NCBI GenBank assembly: GCA_945860785.1
Contig: CAMATD010000002.1
Span: 1 to 64,000 of the forward strand
Source: Variovorax sp. YR752
GTDB taxonomy: Bacteria; Pseudomonadota; Gammaproteobacteria; Burkholderiales; Burkholderiaceae_C
Direction of reading: 5' to 3'
Length of the DNA stretch: 64,000 nt
Part shown: positions 32,308-42,946 of the stretch, piece by piece
Layout: the number at the start of each line of letters is the position of its first letter
How positions within the stretch are numbered: position 1 is the first letter of the stretch
Translations under genes and position numbers: made by a program
The notes under the pieces: model-generated
Seen by the model: only the letters and a program-made list of their open reading frames with translations
Databases searched by the model: none
What the model was told of the DNA's origin: nothing

Positions 32308-34524
32308 ATGGCGAACCCCACGATCACGACGAAGAAGAACACGCCGCGCGCCGGCGCCGAACGCGTCGACGCGCACGACAAGGTGCGCGGTGCCACGCGC
32401 TATGCGGCCGACGACGCGCGCCCCGGGCTGCTGCATGCCGCGCTGGTGCCTTCGCGCATCGCGCGCGGCACCGTGACGCGCATCGACACGTCGGCGGCCC
32501 TGCGGGTGCGGGGCGTGCGCACGGTGCTCACGCACGAGAACGTCGGCAGCTTCGACTCCGGCGGCTTCGGCTTCCAGAGCTTCTATCCGCTGCGCTCGAC
32601 GCAGATCGCCTACCGCGGCCAGAGCGTCGCGATGGTGGTGGCCGACACGCTCGAGGCGGCGCGCGAGGCTGCCGGGCTGGTGGTGGTGGCGTACGACGCG
32701 ACGCCCTTCGTGGCGACCCTCGATGCACCCGACGCCGAGCCGCTCACGCAGACGGCGGTGCTGCCGCAGCCGATGTTCGCCGACCGCCGCGTGGGCGACC
32801 CCGAGGGCGCGCTCGCCGGCGCGGCCGTGACCGTGGACCTGCGCTACACGCTGCCTGCCCAGCACCAGAACCCGATGGAGATCATCGCGACCGTGGCCGA
32901 GTGGAACGACGGCGTGTTGACCATCCGCGAACCGACGCAGAACGCCGAAGGTGTTCGGCACGGCCTCGCGACGCAGCTCGGCATCGAGCCCGCCAAGGTG
33001 CGCGTGCTGTCGCCCACGCTGGGTGGCGGCTTCGGCCAGAAGAACTCGCTGCAGTCGCACACCGCGCTGGTCGCGATCGCGGCGCGCACGCTGCAGCGGC
33101 CGGTGAAGCTGGTGATGACGCGCGCGCAGCTGTTCCACAACGCCAGCTTCCGCCCGGCGAGTCGGCACCGCGTGCGGCTCGTCGCGGACCGTAACGGCCG
33201 CCTGCTGTCGGCGATCCACGAGATCGACCAACAGACCTCGCGGCACGACCTGTTCCCCTCGTTGGGCACCGAGATCACGTCGCGGCTCTACGGCGTCGGC
33301 AACTTCCTCGGCCGCGAGCGGCTGGTGCGCACCGACGTGCAGACGCCGGGCTATATGCGCGCGCCATTCGAACACCCGGCCGCCTTCGCCTTCGAGAGTG
33401 CGATCGACGAGATGGCCTATGCGCTCGACCGCGACCCGGTGGCCTTCAGGCTCGCCAACGACGCCACGGTCGACCCGCTCACCGGCAAGCCGTTCTCGTC
33501 GCGGCATGTGGCCGAGTGCCTGGTCAAGGGCAGCGAGACCTTCGGCTGGGCGCGCCGCACGATGGCGCCGAGCTCGATGCGCGCGCCCGACGGCAGCCTG
33601 ATCGGCTGGGGCGTGGCGATCGGCACCTACAAGGCGGCCATGGCGCCGGCCATCGCGACCGTGCGGCTCAACACCAACGGCACGGTGCGCGTGGCGGTCG
33701 GCGGGCACGAGATGGGGCAGGGCATGCGCACGGCGATTGCCGTGACGGTGGCGCGTGCGCTCGGCGCGCCGGTGGCGGCGGTCGAGATCCTGCTCGGCGA
33801 CACCCGCGCCGCGCCGCAGCATCTGACCGCGGGCTCCTGGGGCACGGCCACGGCGCTGCCGCCGGTGCTGGAGGCCTCGCAACGGCTGATGGACGACCTG
33901 CGGCAGAACGCGGGCAGCACGGCGGGCGAAAGCGGTGTCACCGCGCTTGCGCTGCTGCGCGCCTCGGGCCGGCCATTTGCCGAAGCGGAGAGCCGGCGGC
34001 GTGCGCCGGGTCAACCCGAGCAGGTGTTTGGCCGGCTGACCGGCGGGCTGCCGGCCGCCGCGGGGCCTGTGTATCCCGATTTCGTCGGCTTCAGCTTCAT
34101 CGCGCACTTCGTCGAAGTGCGCATCGAGCCGACCACGCGCCGCATCCGTGTGCCGCGCGTAGTCAGCGTGGCGGACTGCGGTGCGGTCGCCAGCCCGCGC
34201 ACCGCGCGCAGCCAGGTCGAAGGTGGCGTGGTCTGGGGCATTGGCGTTGCGCTGCGCGAGGTGAGCGAGGTCGATGCGCGCTACGGGGGGTTCCTCAATG
34301 CCGACCTGGCGGAATACGTGATGCCGGTGGCGGCGGACATCGGCCGCATCGAGGTCGATTTCGTCGGCAAGCCCGATACGCGGCTCAATGCGATGGGCGT
34401 GAAGGGGCTTGGCGAAGTCGCGATGGTGGGCGTGGCGCCAGCCATCGTGAACGCGGTGTTCCACGCGACCGGCAAGCGGCTGCGCCGGCTGCCGGTGATG
34501 CTTGAGGACCTGATTGGTGACTGA
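32308..34524 (+). CDS. molybdopterin-binding subunit of a second PaoC-like enzyme
   Basis: GAERVDAHDKVRGATRYAADDARPG; GGGFGQKNSLQSHTALVAIAARTLQRPVKLVMTR; GVKGLGEVAMVGVAPAIVNAVFHATGKRLRRLPV. Confidence 0.92.
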   Translation: MANPTITTKKNTPRAGAERVDAHDKVRGATRYAADDARPGLLHAALVPSRIARGTVTRIDTSAALRVRGVRTVLTHENVGSFDSGGFGFQSFYPLRSTQIAYRGQSVAMVVADTLEAAREAAGLVVVAYDATPFVATLDAPDAEPLTQTAVLPQPMFADRRVGDPEGALAGAAVTVDLRYTLPAQHQNPMEIIATVAEWNDGVLTIREPTQNAEGVRHGLATQLGIEPAKVRVLSPTLGGGFGQKNSLQSHTALVAIAARTLQRPVKLVMTRAQLFHNASFRPASRHRVRLVADRNGRLLSAIHEIDQQTSRHDLFPSLGTEITSRLYGVGNFLGRERLVRTDVQTPGYMRAPFEHPAAFAFESAIDEMAYALDRDPVAFRLANDATVDPLTGKPFSSRHVAECLVKGSETFGWARRTMAPSSMRAPDGSLIGWGVAIGTYKAAMAPAIATVRLNTNGTVRVAVGGHEMGQGMRTAIAVTVARALGAPVAAVEILLGDTRAAPQHLTAGSWGTATALPPVLEASQRLMDDLRQNAGSTAGESGVTALALLRASGRPFAEAESRRRAPGQPEQVFGRLTGGLPAAAGPVYPDFVGFSFIAHFVEVRIEPTTRRIRVPRVVSVADCGAVASPRTARSQVEGGVVWGIGVALREVSEVDARYGGFLNADLAEYVMPVAADIGRIEVDFVGKPDTRLNAMGVKGLGEVAMVGVAPAIVNAVFHATGKRLRRLPVMLEDLIGD

Positions 34525-34643
34525 GGCTTAAGCCGGCCAAAACAGTCGAGCTTCCGGAAGATTGCAGTAAGCAAATGGATGGACGCCCCAACCGAAACGG
34601 CATCAGCACGCCAAAGTGAGACTGAGACGTGCTGAGGCAAAGA

Positions 34644-34677
34644 AAAACCCGCTTCCCCAATGAGGGAAGCGGGTTTT
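34644..34677 (-). terminator. Rho-independent terminator just downstream of tRNA-Arg
   Basis: AACCCGCTTCCC / GGGAAGCGGGTT hairpin; minus strand ends GGGTTTTTCTTT. Confidence 0.85.
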
Positions 34678-34709
34678 GAGATGGTGTGACACCTCTTGAA
34701 ATGAGGGTC

Positions 34710-34784
34710 TGGTCCCGCCGCCAGGAATCGAACCTGGATCTCAGCCTTCGGAGGGCCGAATTCTATCCGTTGAAATACAGCGAG
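34710..34784 (-). tRNA. tRNA-Arg (anticodon CCG)
   Basis: Minus strand CTCGCTGTATTTCAACGGATAGAATTCGGCCCTCCGAAGGCTGAGATCCAGGTTCGATTCCTGGCGGCGGGACCA; loop CTCCGAA, T-arm CCAGG-TTCGATT-CCTGG, encoded CCA. Confidence 0.85.
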
Positions 34785-34827
34785 AAGATTGGGTCCGGCA
34801 AGCACCGGAGTCAGAGATTATCGCCTA

Positions 34828-35571
34828 TCAGGCGGCGGCCGTTTCGGCTTCGTGCGCAACAACAACTGCGCTCGCGCCCGCGGCGGCCAGCCGCGCAAAG
34901 CCGAGCCCGGCCAAGTAGACGCGGAATGTGCGCCGCCCGGTCAACACCAGGTCGAAGGCCGTCGGGTCGAGCAGCCAGTTCTGGATGAGCCCGCTGATCA
35001 GGGCGTGCAGGCCCTGCGCCGCCGCATAGCCGGGCATCGGCATCTTGAGATGGGCGCGGCGCGCGGCCAGTCGCAGGGCCTTTTCGAAATCGGACACGCA
35101 GGCGTTGCGCGCATCGAGGTGGCGCTGCTGCACCGAGGCCATGTCGTGCGTGTACTCGACCTTGTGGGTGGCCACGTCGAACACGCGCCGCACCTGCGGG
35201 TCGGTGGTCATGAGGGTCAGCGCGTGCACCATGCCCTCTTCGATCTCGGCCAGGGGGTCGTCGCTGCTGATGGCGAGGGCGTCCTTCGGCACGGCCTCCA
35301 GCGGCAGGATGACGCGCTCCATCATCGCGTTGAAGAGGTCGGCCTTGTCCTTGAAGTGCCAGTAGATGGCGCCACGCGTCGCGCCGGCCTGCTGCGCAAT
35401 CTGCTGCAGCGAGGTCTGCGAGACGCCTTGCGCCTGAAACAGCAGCTCCGCGGCATCGAGCAACCGATGCCGCGTGGCCAATGCTTCTTCCTTCGTACGA
35501 CGTGCCACCAAGTCTCCTGATTTGTAAAGGCAACGCCCCTTCCGCAGGGTGGGGCCATTGATGGTTGCCAC
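34828..35571 (-). CDS. TetR family AcrR/TtgR-like efflux repressor (a GTG start near 35508 is also possible)
   Basis: ARRTKEEALATRHRLLDAAELLFQAQGVSQTSLQQIAQQAGATRGAIYWHFKDKADLFNAMMERV; divergent from RND genes. Confidence 0.9.
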   Translation of the reverse strand: MATINGPTLRKGRCLYKSGDLVARRTKEEALATRHRLLDAAELLFQAQGVSQTSLQQIAQQAGATRGAIYWHFKDKADLFNAMMERVILPLEAVPKDALAISSDDPLAEIEEGMVHALTLMTTDPQVRRVFDVATHKVEYTHDMASVQQRHLDARNACVSDFEKALRLAARRAHLKMPMPGYAAAQGLHALISGLIQNWLLDPTAFDLVLTGRRTFRVYLAGLGFARLAAAGASAVVVAHEAETAAA

Positions 35572-35573
35572 TA

Positions 35574-35593
35574 TACATCCATGAATGTATGTA
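35574..35593. promoter_or_regulatory. Putative AcrR/TtgR-type operator
   Basis: TACATCCATGAATGTATGTA in the tetR-RND intergenic region; the right half matches the AATGTATGTA half-site known from acrAB-type operators. Confidence 0.65.
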
Positions 35594-35688
35594 AACTAGC
35601 GGGCTTCCCCGATGGCCCGGCTGTTTATGCTGGCTTCCCGTTCGCACCGCGAACGCGCCATCTCCCGTCTTCGCTTCAAAGGAATCGC

Positions 35689-36984
35689 ATGCCTCTCCTG
35701 CATGTTTCGCGTCAATCGTCGTTCTCGCCGCGTCTCGCGACCGTGGCCGCTGTCGTGCTGCTGGTCCTCGCGGGCTGCGGCAAGGGCGATGCGCCCGCCG
35801 GCCCCGGCGGCGGCGCAGGTGGCGGCCACCCGACCCCTGAAGTGGGCGTGGTCGTCGCCACGCCGACCGACGTCGGCCTCGTGACCGCACTGCCGGGCCG
35901 CCTCGAAGCCTCGCGCGTGGCGCAAGTGCGCGCCCGTGCCTCGGGCATCCTGCTCAAGCGCGAGTTCCGCGAAGGCAGCGACGTGAAGGCCGGCCAGCTG
36001 CTGTTCCGCATCGACCCGGCGCCGCTGGTGGCCGCTTCGCAGAACGCACAAGCCACGCTGGCACGCGCCGAAGCCAACGCCGTGCAGGCCAAGGCACTGG
36101 CCGACCGCTACAAGCCGCTGGTCGAAGCCAACGCGGTGAGCAAGCAGGAATACGCGACGGCAGTGGCCTCGCAAAAGACCGCCGAGGCCGACGTGGCCTC
36201 CGGCCGCGCCGCCGTGACAACCGCCAAGATCAACCTCGGCTATGCCGACGTGACCTCGCCCATCGCAGGCCGCATCGGCCGCGCCCTCGTGACCGAAGGC
36301 GCGCTGGTGGGCCAGAGCGATGCCACCGAGCTCGCCGTGGTGCAGCAGATCAACCCGGTGTACGTGAACTTCACGCAGTCGGCCTCCGACGTGCTGAAGC
36401 TGCGCCGTGCGCTGGCCGCCGGCCAGTACAAGCGCGCGAACGGCGAAGAGGCCGCGGCCGTGAACATCGTGCTGGAAGACGGCACCGACTACGCCCTGCC
36501 CGGCAAGCTGCTGTTCTCCGACCTCACGGTGGATTCGACCACCGGCCAGGTCACGCTGCGCGCCGAAGTGCCCAACCCCAAGGGTGAACTGCTGCCCGGC
36601 CTGTATGTGCGCGTGAAGCTCGAGCAGGCCCAGGCCAGCAACGCGATCACGCTGCCGCAGCAGGCCGTCACGCGCACCCAGCAGGGCGACACCGTGTCGG
36701 TGGTCGACAAGGACGGCAAGATCAGCAAGCGCACCGTGAAGATCAGCGCCGCCAAGGACAACCAGTGGGTGGTGCTCGACGGCCTGAAGACCGGCGAACA
36801 GGTGATGGTCGACGGCTTCCAGAAGCTGCAGATGATGCCGCCCGGCACGCCGGTGAAGGCCGTGCCGTGGAAGAAGCCAGACCCGAACGCGGCCCCGGCG
36901 CCCGCGGCACCTGCTCCTGGTGCTGCCCCCGCAGCTGCCGCACCGGCCGCAGCGCCCGCAGCAGCCCCAGCCGAGAAGAAGTAA
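35689..36984 (+). CDS. RND efflux periplasmic adaptor (AcrA/MexA family)
   Basis: Lipoprotein leader VLLVLAGCGKGD; LPGRLEASRVAQVRARASGILLKREFREGSDVKAGQLLFRIDPAPL. Confidence 0.93.
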   Translation: MPLLHVSRQSSFSPRLATVAAVVLLVLAGCGKGDAPAGPGGGAGGGHPTPEVGVVVATPTDVGLVTALPGRLEASRVAQVRARASGILLKREFREGSDVKAGQLLFRIDPAPLVAASQNAQATLARAEANAVQAKALADRYKPLVEANAVSKQEYATAVASQKTAEADVASGRAAVTTAKINLGYADVTSPIAGRIGRALVTEGALVGQSDATELAVVQQINPVYVNFTQSASDVLKLRRALAAGQYKRANGEEAAAVNIVLEDGTDYALPGKLLFSDLTVDSTTGQVTLRAEVPNPKGELLPGLYVRVKLEQAQASNAITLPQQAVTRTQQGDTVSVVDKDGKISKRTVKISAAKDNQWVVLDGLKTGEQVMVDGFQKLQMMPPGTPVKAVPWKKPDPNAAPAPAAPAPGAAPAAAAPAAAPAAAPAEKK

Positions 36985-37000
36985 TCAGGAGCGCGCCCGC

Positions 37001-40000
37001 ATGGCTAAATTCTTTATCGACCGACCGATCTTCGCCTGGGTGATCGCGCTGTTCATCCTGGTGATGGGCGGCGTCGCAATCACCCAGCTGCCGATCTCGC
37101 AGTACCCGCCGGTGACTCCTCCGGCCATCGTGATCAGCGTCGCCTACCCCGGCGCCTCGGCCCAGACCCTCGAGGACAGCGTGCTGTCCGTCATCGAGCG
37201 TGAAATGAACGGCTCGCCGGGCCTGATCTACATGGAATCGGTGGCCCAGGCCGACGGCACCGGCACCATCACGATCAGCTTCGAGGCCGGCACCAACGAC
37301 GACCTCGCGCAGGTGGACGTGCAGAACCGGCTCTCGCGCGCCACGCCGCGCCTGCCGGCGTCCGTGACCCAGCAGGGTGTTCGCGTGGACAAGTCGCGCA
37401 ACAACTTCCTGCTGTTCGCAATGCTGTCTTCGGACAACCCCGCGTTCGACCCGGTCGCGCTCGGCGACTACGCCTCGCGCAACATCGTGCCCGAGCTGCA
37501 GCGTGTCGTCGGCGTGGGCCAGGCCCAGCTGTTCGGCACCGAAAACGCGATGCGCATCTGGATCGATCCGGCCAAGCTGCAGGGCTTCAACCTGTCGGCA
37601 ACCGACGTGAACAACGCGATCCGCGCGCAGAACGCCCAGGTGTCCTCCGGCACGCTCGGCGACCTGCCGAACATTCCCGGCCAGGCCATTGCGGCCACCG
37701 TGGTGGTGAACGGCCAGCTCGCCAACGTGGACCAGTTCAAGAACATCGTGCTGCGCGCCAACACCGACGGCTCGACCGTGCGGCTCAAGGACGTCGCACG
37801 CGTCGAACTGGGCGGCCAGTCGTACGCGACCTCGGCACGTTTGAACGGCGTGCCCGCCGTCGGTATCAGCGTCCAGCCCACGCCGAACGGCAACGCACTG
37901 CAATCGGCCAAGGCGATCCGCGCCAAGATGACCGAACTCGAACGCTTCTCCCGTCGGGCGTGAAGTGGAACATTCCGTACGACAGCTCGCGCTTCGTGCA
38001 GATCTCGATCACCGAAGTGGTCAAGACGCTGCTGGAAGCCGTGGCGCTGGTGTTCGTGGTGATGTTCCTGTTCCTGCAGAACTGGCGCTACACGATCATC
38101 CCGACCATCGTGGTGCCGATCGCGCTGCTGGGCACCTTCGCCTCGCTGCTCGCCCTGGGCTTCTCGATCAACGTGCTGACCATGTTCGGCATGGTGCTGG
38201 TGATCGGTATCGTGGTGGACGATGCCATCGTGGTGGTGGAGAACGTCGAGCGCATCATGAGCGAGGAGGGGCTGTCGCCGTTCGAAGCCACGCGCAAGGC
38301 CATGAAGCAGATCTCCAGCGCCATCATCGGCGTGACGGTGGTGCTGATCTCGGTGTTCGTGCCGCTCGCGTTCTTCGCGGGTTCGACCGGCAACATCTAC
38401 CGCCAGTTCTCGGCGGTGATGGTGACCTCGATCGCCTTCTCGGCCTTCATGGCGCTGTCGCTCACGCCCGCGCTGTGCGCCACGCTGCTCAAGCCCGTGG
38501 AAGCAGGCCATCATCACGAGAAGACCGGCTTCTTCGGCTGGTTCAACCGTGGCTTCTCGCGCACGGCCAAGGGCTATGAAAGCATGGTCGCGCGCATCCT
38601 GCGCCGCGCCGCGCGCTACCTGATCATCTACGTCGCGATCATCGGCGCGGTGGTGTTCACCTACAGCCGCCTGCCGAGCTCGTTCCTGCCGCAGGAAGAC
38701 CAGGGCAACATCATCGTCAACGTGCAGCTGCCCCCGGGCGCGACGCAAGAGCGTGCGCTGTCGGTCATGCAGCAGGTCGAGGGCTTCATCCTCAAGCAGC
38801 CCGAAGTGCAGAGCATGGTGGGCGTGATGGGCTTCAGCTTCTCGGGCCAGGGCCAGAACGCAGGCCTCGCCTTCGTGACGCTCAAGGACTGGGAAGAACG
38901 CAAGGACCCGGCCCACTCGGCCAGCGCGCTGGCCGGCCGTGCCTTCGGTGCGCTCTCGGGCATCCGCGACGCATTCATCTACCCGCTGAGCCCGCCGCCC
39001 ATTCCCGAACTGGGCAATGCCAGCGGCTTCAGCTTCCGGCTGCAGGACCGCTCGGGCGCAGGCCACGAGGCGCTGATCAACGCGCGCAACCAGCTGCTGG
39101 GCATGGCCGGGCAGAGCAAGATCCTCTCGCAGGTTCGCCCTGACGGCCTGGAAGACGCGCCGCAGCTGCAGATCGACATCGATCGCGACAAGGCCAACGC
39201 CCTGGGCGTGAGCTTCGACGCGATCAACGCCACGCTGTCGACGGGTCTGGGTTCGAGCTACATCAACGACTTCCCGAACCGCGGCCGCCTGCAGCGCGTG
39301 GTGGTGCAGGCCGATGCGCCCGCCCGCATGCAGCCCGACGACCTGCTCAAGCTGAACGCCAGCAACACGCAGGGCCAGCCGGTGCCGCTGTCGGCCTTTG
39401 CGACCACCAAGTGGGTCACGGGCGCCACGCAGACAGTGCGCTACAACGGCTACCCCGCGATCCGCATCAGCGGCGACGCCGCCGCGGGCTTCAGCACGGG
39501 TGCCGCCATGGCCGAGATGGAAAAGCTCGCCGGCCAGCTGCCGCAAGGCTTCGGCTTCGAGTGGACGGGCCAGTCGCGCGAGGAAAAGCTCGCGGGTTCG
39601 CAGGCCATCATCCTGTACGGCTTCGCGATCCTGGCGGTGTTCCTCTGCCTGGCCGCGCTGTACGAAAGCTGGTCGATCCCGCTGTCGGTGATTCTGGTGG
39701 TGCCGCTCGGCGTGCTGGGCGTGCTGCTGGCAACCATGCTGCGCGCCTATTCGAACGACGTGTACTTCCAAGTGGGGCTGATCACGATCATCGGCCTCTC
39801 CGCGAAGAACGCGATTCTGATCATCGAGTTCGCCAAGGACCTGCAGGCGCAGGGCAAGGGCGTCATCGAATCGGCGCTGGCCGCAGCTCACCTGCGTTTC
39901 CGACCGATCGTGATGACCTCGCTGGCCTTCGGCCTGGGCGTGGTGCCGCTGGTGATCGCCTCGGGCGCCGGTTCGGCCAGCCAGCGCGCCATCGGCACCG

Positions 40001-40164
40001 GCGTGCTCGGCGGCATGGTGACCGGTACCGCGCTCGCCGTGATTTTCGTGCCGGTGTTCTTCGTCGTGGTGCGCACCCTGTTCAAGGGCAGCGCGTGCCA
40101 GCATGAGGCCGACAAGCAGCATGCAGAAGCCGCCGGCATCGTGGAGGAACCCAAACATGACTAA
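37001..40164 (+). pseudogene. RND efflux permease (AcrB/MexB family), frameshifted near 37947
   Basis: MAKFFIDRPIFAWVIALFILVMGGVAITQLPISQYP...TELERF; one T appears missing before FPSGVKWNIPYDSSRFVQISI; remainder intact in the next frame. Confidence 0.9.
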
Positions 40165-41578
40165 GAAACTGATTCCCACAGCCCTGGCAGCCGCCATGCT
40201 GCTGGCCGGCTGCTCGCTGATCCCGACGTACGAGCGCCCTGCCGCGCCGGTGCCGACCACCTTCCCGGGTGACCCGTCGCAACCGGCCGGCCAGGCGGCC
40301 GCGGCCCTGCCGTGGCAGGACTTCTTCACCGACCCGCGCCTTGCGGGCCTGATCCAGACTGCGCTCGCGAACAACCGTGACCTGCGCGTGTCGGTGCTCA
40401 ACATCGAGCAGGCGCGTGCACAGTTCCAGATCGAACGATCGGCGCTGTTCCCGGCGCTTGGCCTGACGGGCAGCGGCTCGCGCTCGAGCCCGAACCCCTA
40501 CCAGGCGTTCGACAGCAGTGTCGGCAGCGTGTCGTCGCAGTACAGCGTCAACTTCGGCTTCACGGCCTGGGAGCTCGACTTCTTCGGCCGCATCCGCGCG
40601 CTGAAGGACCAGGCCCTGGCGCAATACCTCGCCACCGAGGAAACGCGCAAGGCCGCGCAGATCAGCCTGATCGCCGCCGTTGCCTCGGGCTGGATCACTG
40701 TGATGGCCGACAACGAACTGCTCGAGATCACGCGCCAGACGATGGTCACGCGCGCAGAGTCGGTGCGCCTGGCCAAGCTGCGCTTCGACAACGGCGTGTC
40801 GTCCGAAATCGATTTCCAGGCCGCGAACACGGCCGCGGAGAGTGCACGCGCCACCTATGCGCAGCAGCAGCGCGCACGCCTGCAGGACGAGAATGCGCTC
40901 GCCCTGCTGCTGGGCGCGCCGGTGCCGGCCGCGGCCATCGCCAGCGGCACCAACGGGCTGGACAGCATCCAGCCGATGCCCGACGTGCCGGCCGGCCTGC
41001 CCTCCGACATGCTGATCGAGCGCCCGGACATCCGTGCGGCCGAACAGCAGCTGATCGCCGCCAACGCCAACATCGGCGCGGCACGTGCGAACTTCTTCCC
41101 GCGCGTGTCGCTGACCAGTTCGATCGGCACCGCGAGCAGCCAGTTCTCGGGCCTGTTCGACCGCGGCTCCAAGGCCTGGTCCTTCGCGCCCACGGTCACG
41201 CTGCCGATCTTCGATGCGGGCAACAACTGGGCCACGCTGTAATCGTCCAAGGCCGGGCGCGAGATCGCGGTCGCGCAGTACGAGAAGTCGATCCAGACCG
41301 CGTTCCGCGAAGTGGCGGATGCGCTGGCCGGCCGCGCCACGCTGGGCGAAGAGGTGCGTGCGCAGCGCGCGCAGGCCACCGCGGAAGCGGTGCGCTTCAA
41401 GCTCTCCGACCTGCGCTACCGCAACGGCATCGCCAGCGCGCTCGACCTGCTCGACGCCCAGCGTTCGCTGTTCACGGCGCAGCAGCTGGCGGTCAATGCG
41501 CGGCTGCTGCAGCTGCAGAACCAGGTCACGCTGTACAAGACCCTGGGTGGCGGCTGGGCCACACGCGACAAGGGCTGA
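40157..41578 (+). pseudogene. RND efflux outer membrane factor (OprM/NodT family) with an in-frame TAA at 41240-41242
   Basis: LAGCSLIPTYERPAAPVPTTFPGDPS...[55 protein letters not shown]. Confidence 0.9.
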
Positions 41579-41635
41579 GGCGCACTGGCGCCCGATATCG
41601 AGCGGCCAATCGCCCGGCGGGGCGAGGGGCCTCTC

Positions 41636-41641
41636 TATAAT
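41636..41641 (+). promoter_or_regulatory. Candidate -10 box (TATAAT) upstream of the cytochrome c gene
   Basis: Perfect TATAAT about 55 bp upstream of the ATG at 41695; no convincing -35 identified. Confidence 0.3.
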
Positions 41642-41694
41642 CGTCGGTTGATCTAGAAAAAGCCCCCCGACGAGCCCCCGTTATTGAGGACGCC

Positions 41695-42312
41695 ATGAGC
41701 GCAGACCCGCATTACCAGGCCACAGAAGAAGCCCATACCGGCCCCATCAAGAACCCGAAGCAACTGCTGCTCGCGGTATTTTTCTCCTTCATTGCCCCGA
41801 TCCTGATCATCGTGGGTCTTGTCGCCTACGTGGTCTCGGGCACCAAGCCCGCGGGCACGGCGGAAGGCGAGAGCATGTCGCTCTACGGCGTGTCGAAGGA
41901 AGCGCGCGACCGCGAAGTGGCCGAACGCCTCAAGAAGATCGGCTCCATCGAGATCCGCGACGCCAACCGCCCCCTCGCCGCCGGCGAGGCCGTGTTCAAG
42001 GCCCAGTGCATTGCCTGCCACGGCGCGCCCGGCATTCCCGGTGCGCCTCACCTGAGCGACGCTGCGGCCTGGGGCCCTCGCATCGGCCAGGGCTATGCGA
42101 CGCTGCTCGAACATGCGCTCAAGGGCAAGGGCGCCATGCCTGCCCAGGGTGGCGGCGACTTCGAAGACCTCGAAGTGGGTCGTGCCGTGGTCTACATGGC
42201 CAACGCCGGCGGCGCCAAGTTCCCGGTGCCGGACCGCCCGGCAGCTGCAGCGCCTGCAGAGGGCGCCTCGGGTGCGGCACCTGCCGCCTCGGCACCCTCA
42301 GCGGCAAAGTAA
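41695..42312 (+). CDS. membrane-anchored c5-type cytochrome c
   Basis: N-terminal TM helix, CIACH haem motif, AMPAQGG distal Met region. Confidence 0.88.
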   Translation: MSADPHYQATEEAHTGPIKNPKQLLLAVFFSFIAPILIIVGLVAYVVSGTKPAGTAEGESMSLYGVSKEARDREVAERLKKIGSIEIRDANRPLAAGEAVFKAQCIACHGAPGIPGAPHLSDAAAWGPRIGQGYATLLEHALKGKGAMPAQGGGDFEDLEVGRAVVYMANAGGAKFPVPDRPAAAAPAEGASGAAPAASAPSAAK

Positions 42313-42330
42313 CCTGCCCCGCCCCAAAGA

Positions 42331-42357
42331 AAAAGCCGGCCCAGCGCCGGCTTTTTT
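42331..42357 (+). terminator. Rho-independent terminator
   Basis: GCCGGC-ccagc-GCCGGC followed by TTTTTT. Confidence 0.85.
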
Positions 42358-42378
42358 GCGGGCGGCCGCTGCTGCGGA

Positions 42379-42942
42379 CTATTGTTTTGATAGCGCGGCA
42401 GTAGCGCCGGCATGGCACTCCGCAGGGCTCATGACATGGCCGAAGCGCTGCGGCAGCTCACCGGCCCGAACCGCTTCCGGCGTCCACAGCCCCTGCTCGA
42501 TGGCTTCGGCCGCGATGCCCACGTCCTGCGTGTAAACCAGTCCCAGCCCGATCGGCGCGACCAGATAGAGTCGGCCTTCCTCGTCGAGCAGGCAGGCCGA
42601 GACGTCGACCGCCTTCCCGATGTGGGCCGTGACCGTGAAGCCCGCGCTTCCCTCATCGGCCACCCGCCAGACCAGCGGCGCAGCCTCCAGCTCCACGTAG
42701 ACGCGCTGCGGCCCGTTCTGGAAGAACCACTGCCCTTCGTCGTCGTGCTCGTAGTTGCGGTGGATGAAGTCGATCAGCTTGTCGTGCCGCAGCATCGAGC
42801 CCTTGGCCACCCGGAACGGGCCCTGGGCCTGCGTCCGGTCGTCACGCATATACCAGTTGCCGCGCGCATCGAGGCCGAGCCAACCGTAGCAGTGCGGCAC
42901 GTTGGGCCACTTGGCGAGCGCTTGCTTGACGATGTCGTCCAT
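42379..42942 (-). CDS. DUF2946-like conserved protein
   Basis: MDDIVKQALAKWPNVPHCYGWLGLDARGNWYMRDDRTQAQG. Confidence 0.65.
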   Translation of the reverse strand: MDDIVKQALAKWPNVPHCYGWLGLDARGNWYMRDDRTQAQGPFRVAKGSMLRHDKLIDFIHRNYEHDDEGQWFFQNGPQRVYVELEAAPLVWRVADEGSAGFTVTAHIGKAVDVSACLLDEEGRLYLVAPIGLGLVYTQDVGIAAEAIEQGLWTPEAVRAGELPQRFGHVMSPAECHAGATAALSKQ

Positions 42943-42946
42943 TCGC

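Noticed and set aside
31798-34464. 888-aa minus-strand ORF
   Set aside because: Antisense to the molybdopterin subunit, with no recognisable domain.
37468-40404. 978-aa minus-strand ORF
   Set aside because: Antisense to the conserved RND permease; His/Arg/Glu-rich composition typical of spurious high-GC ORFs.
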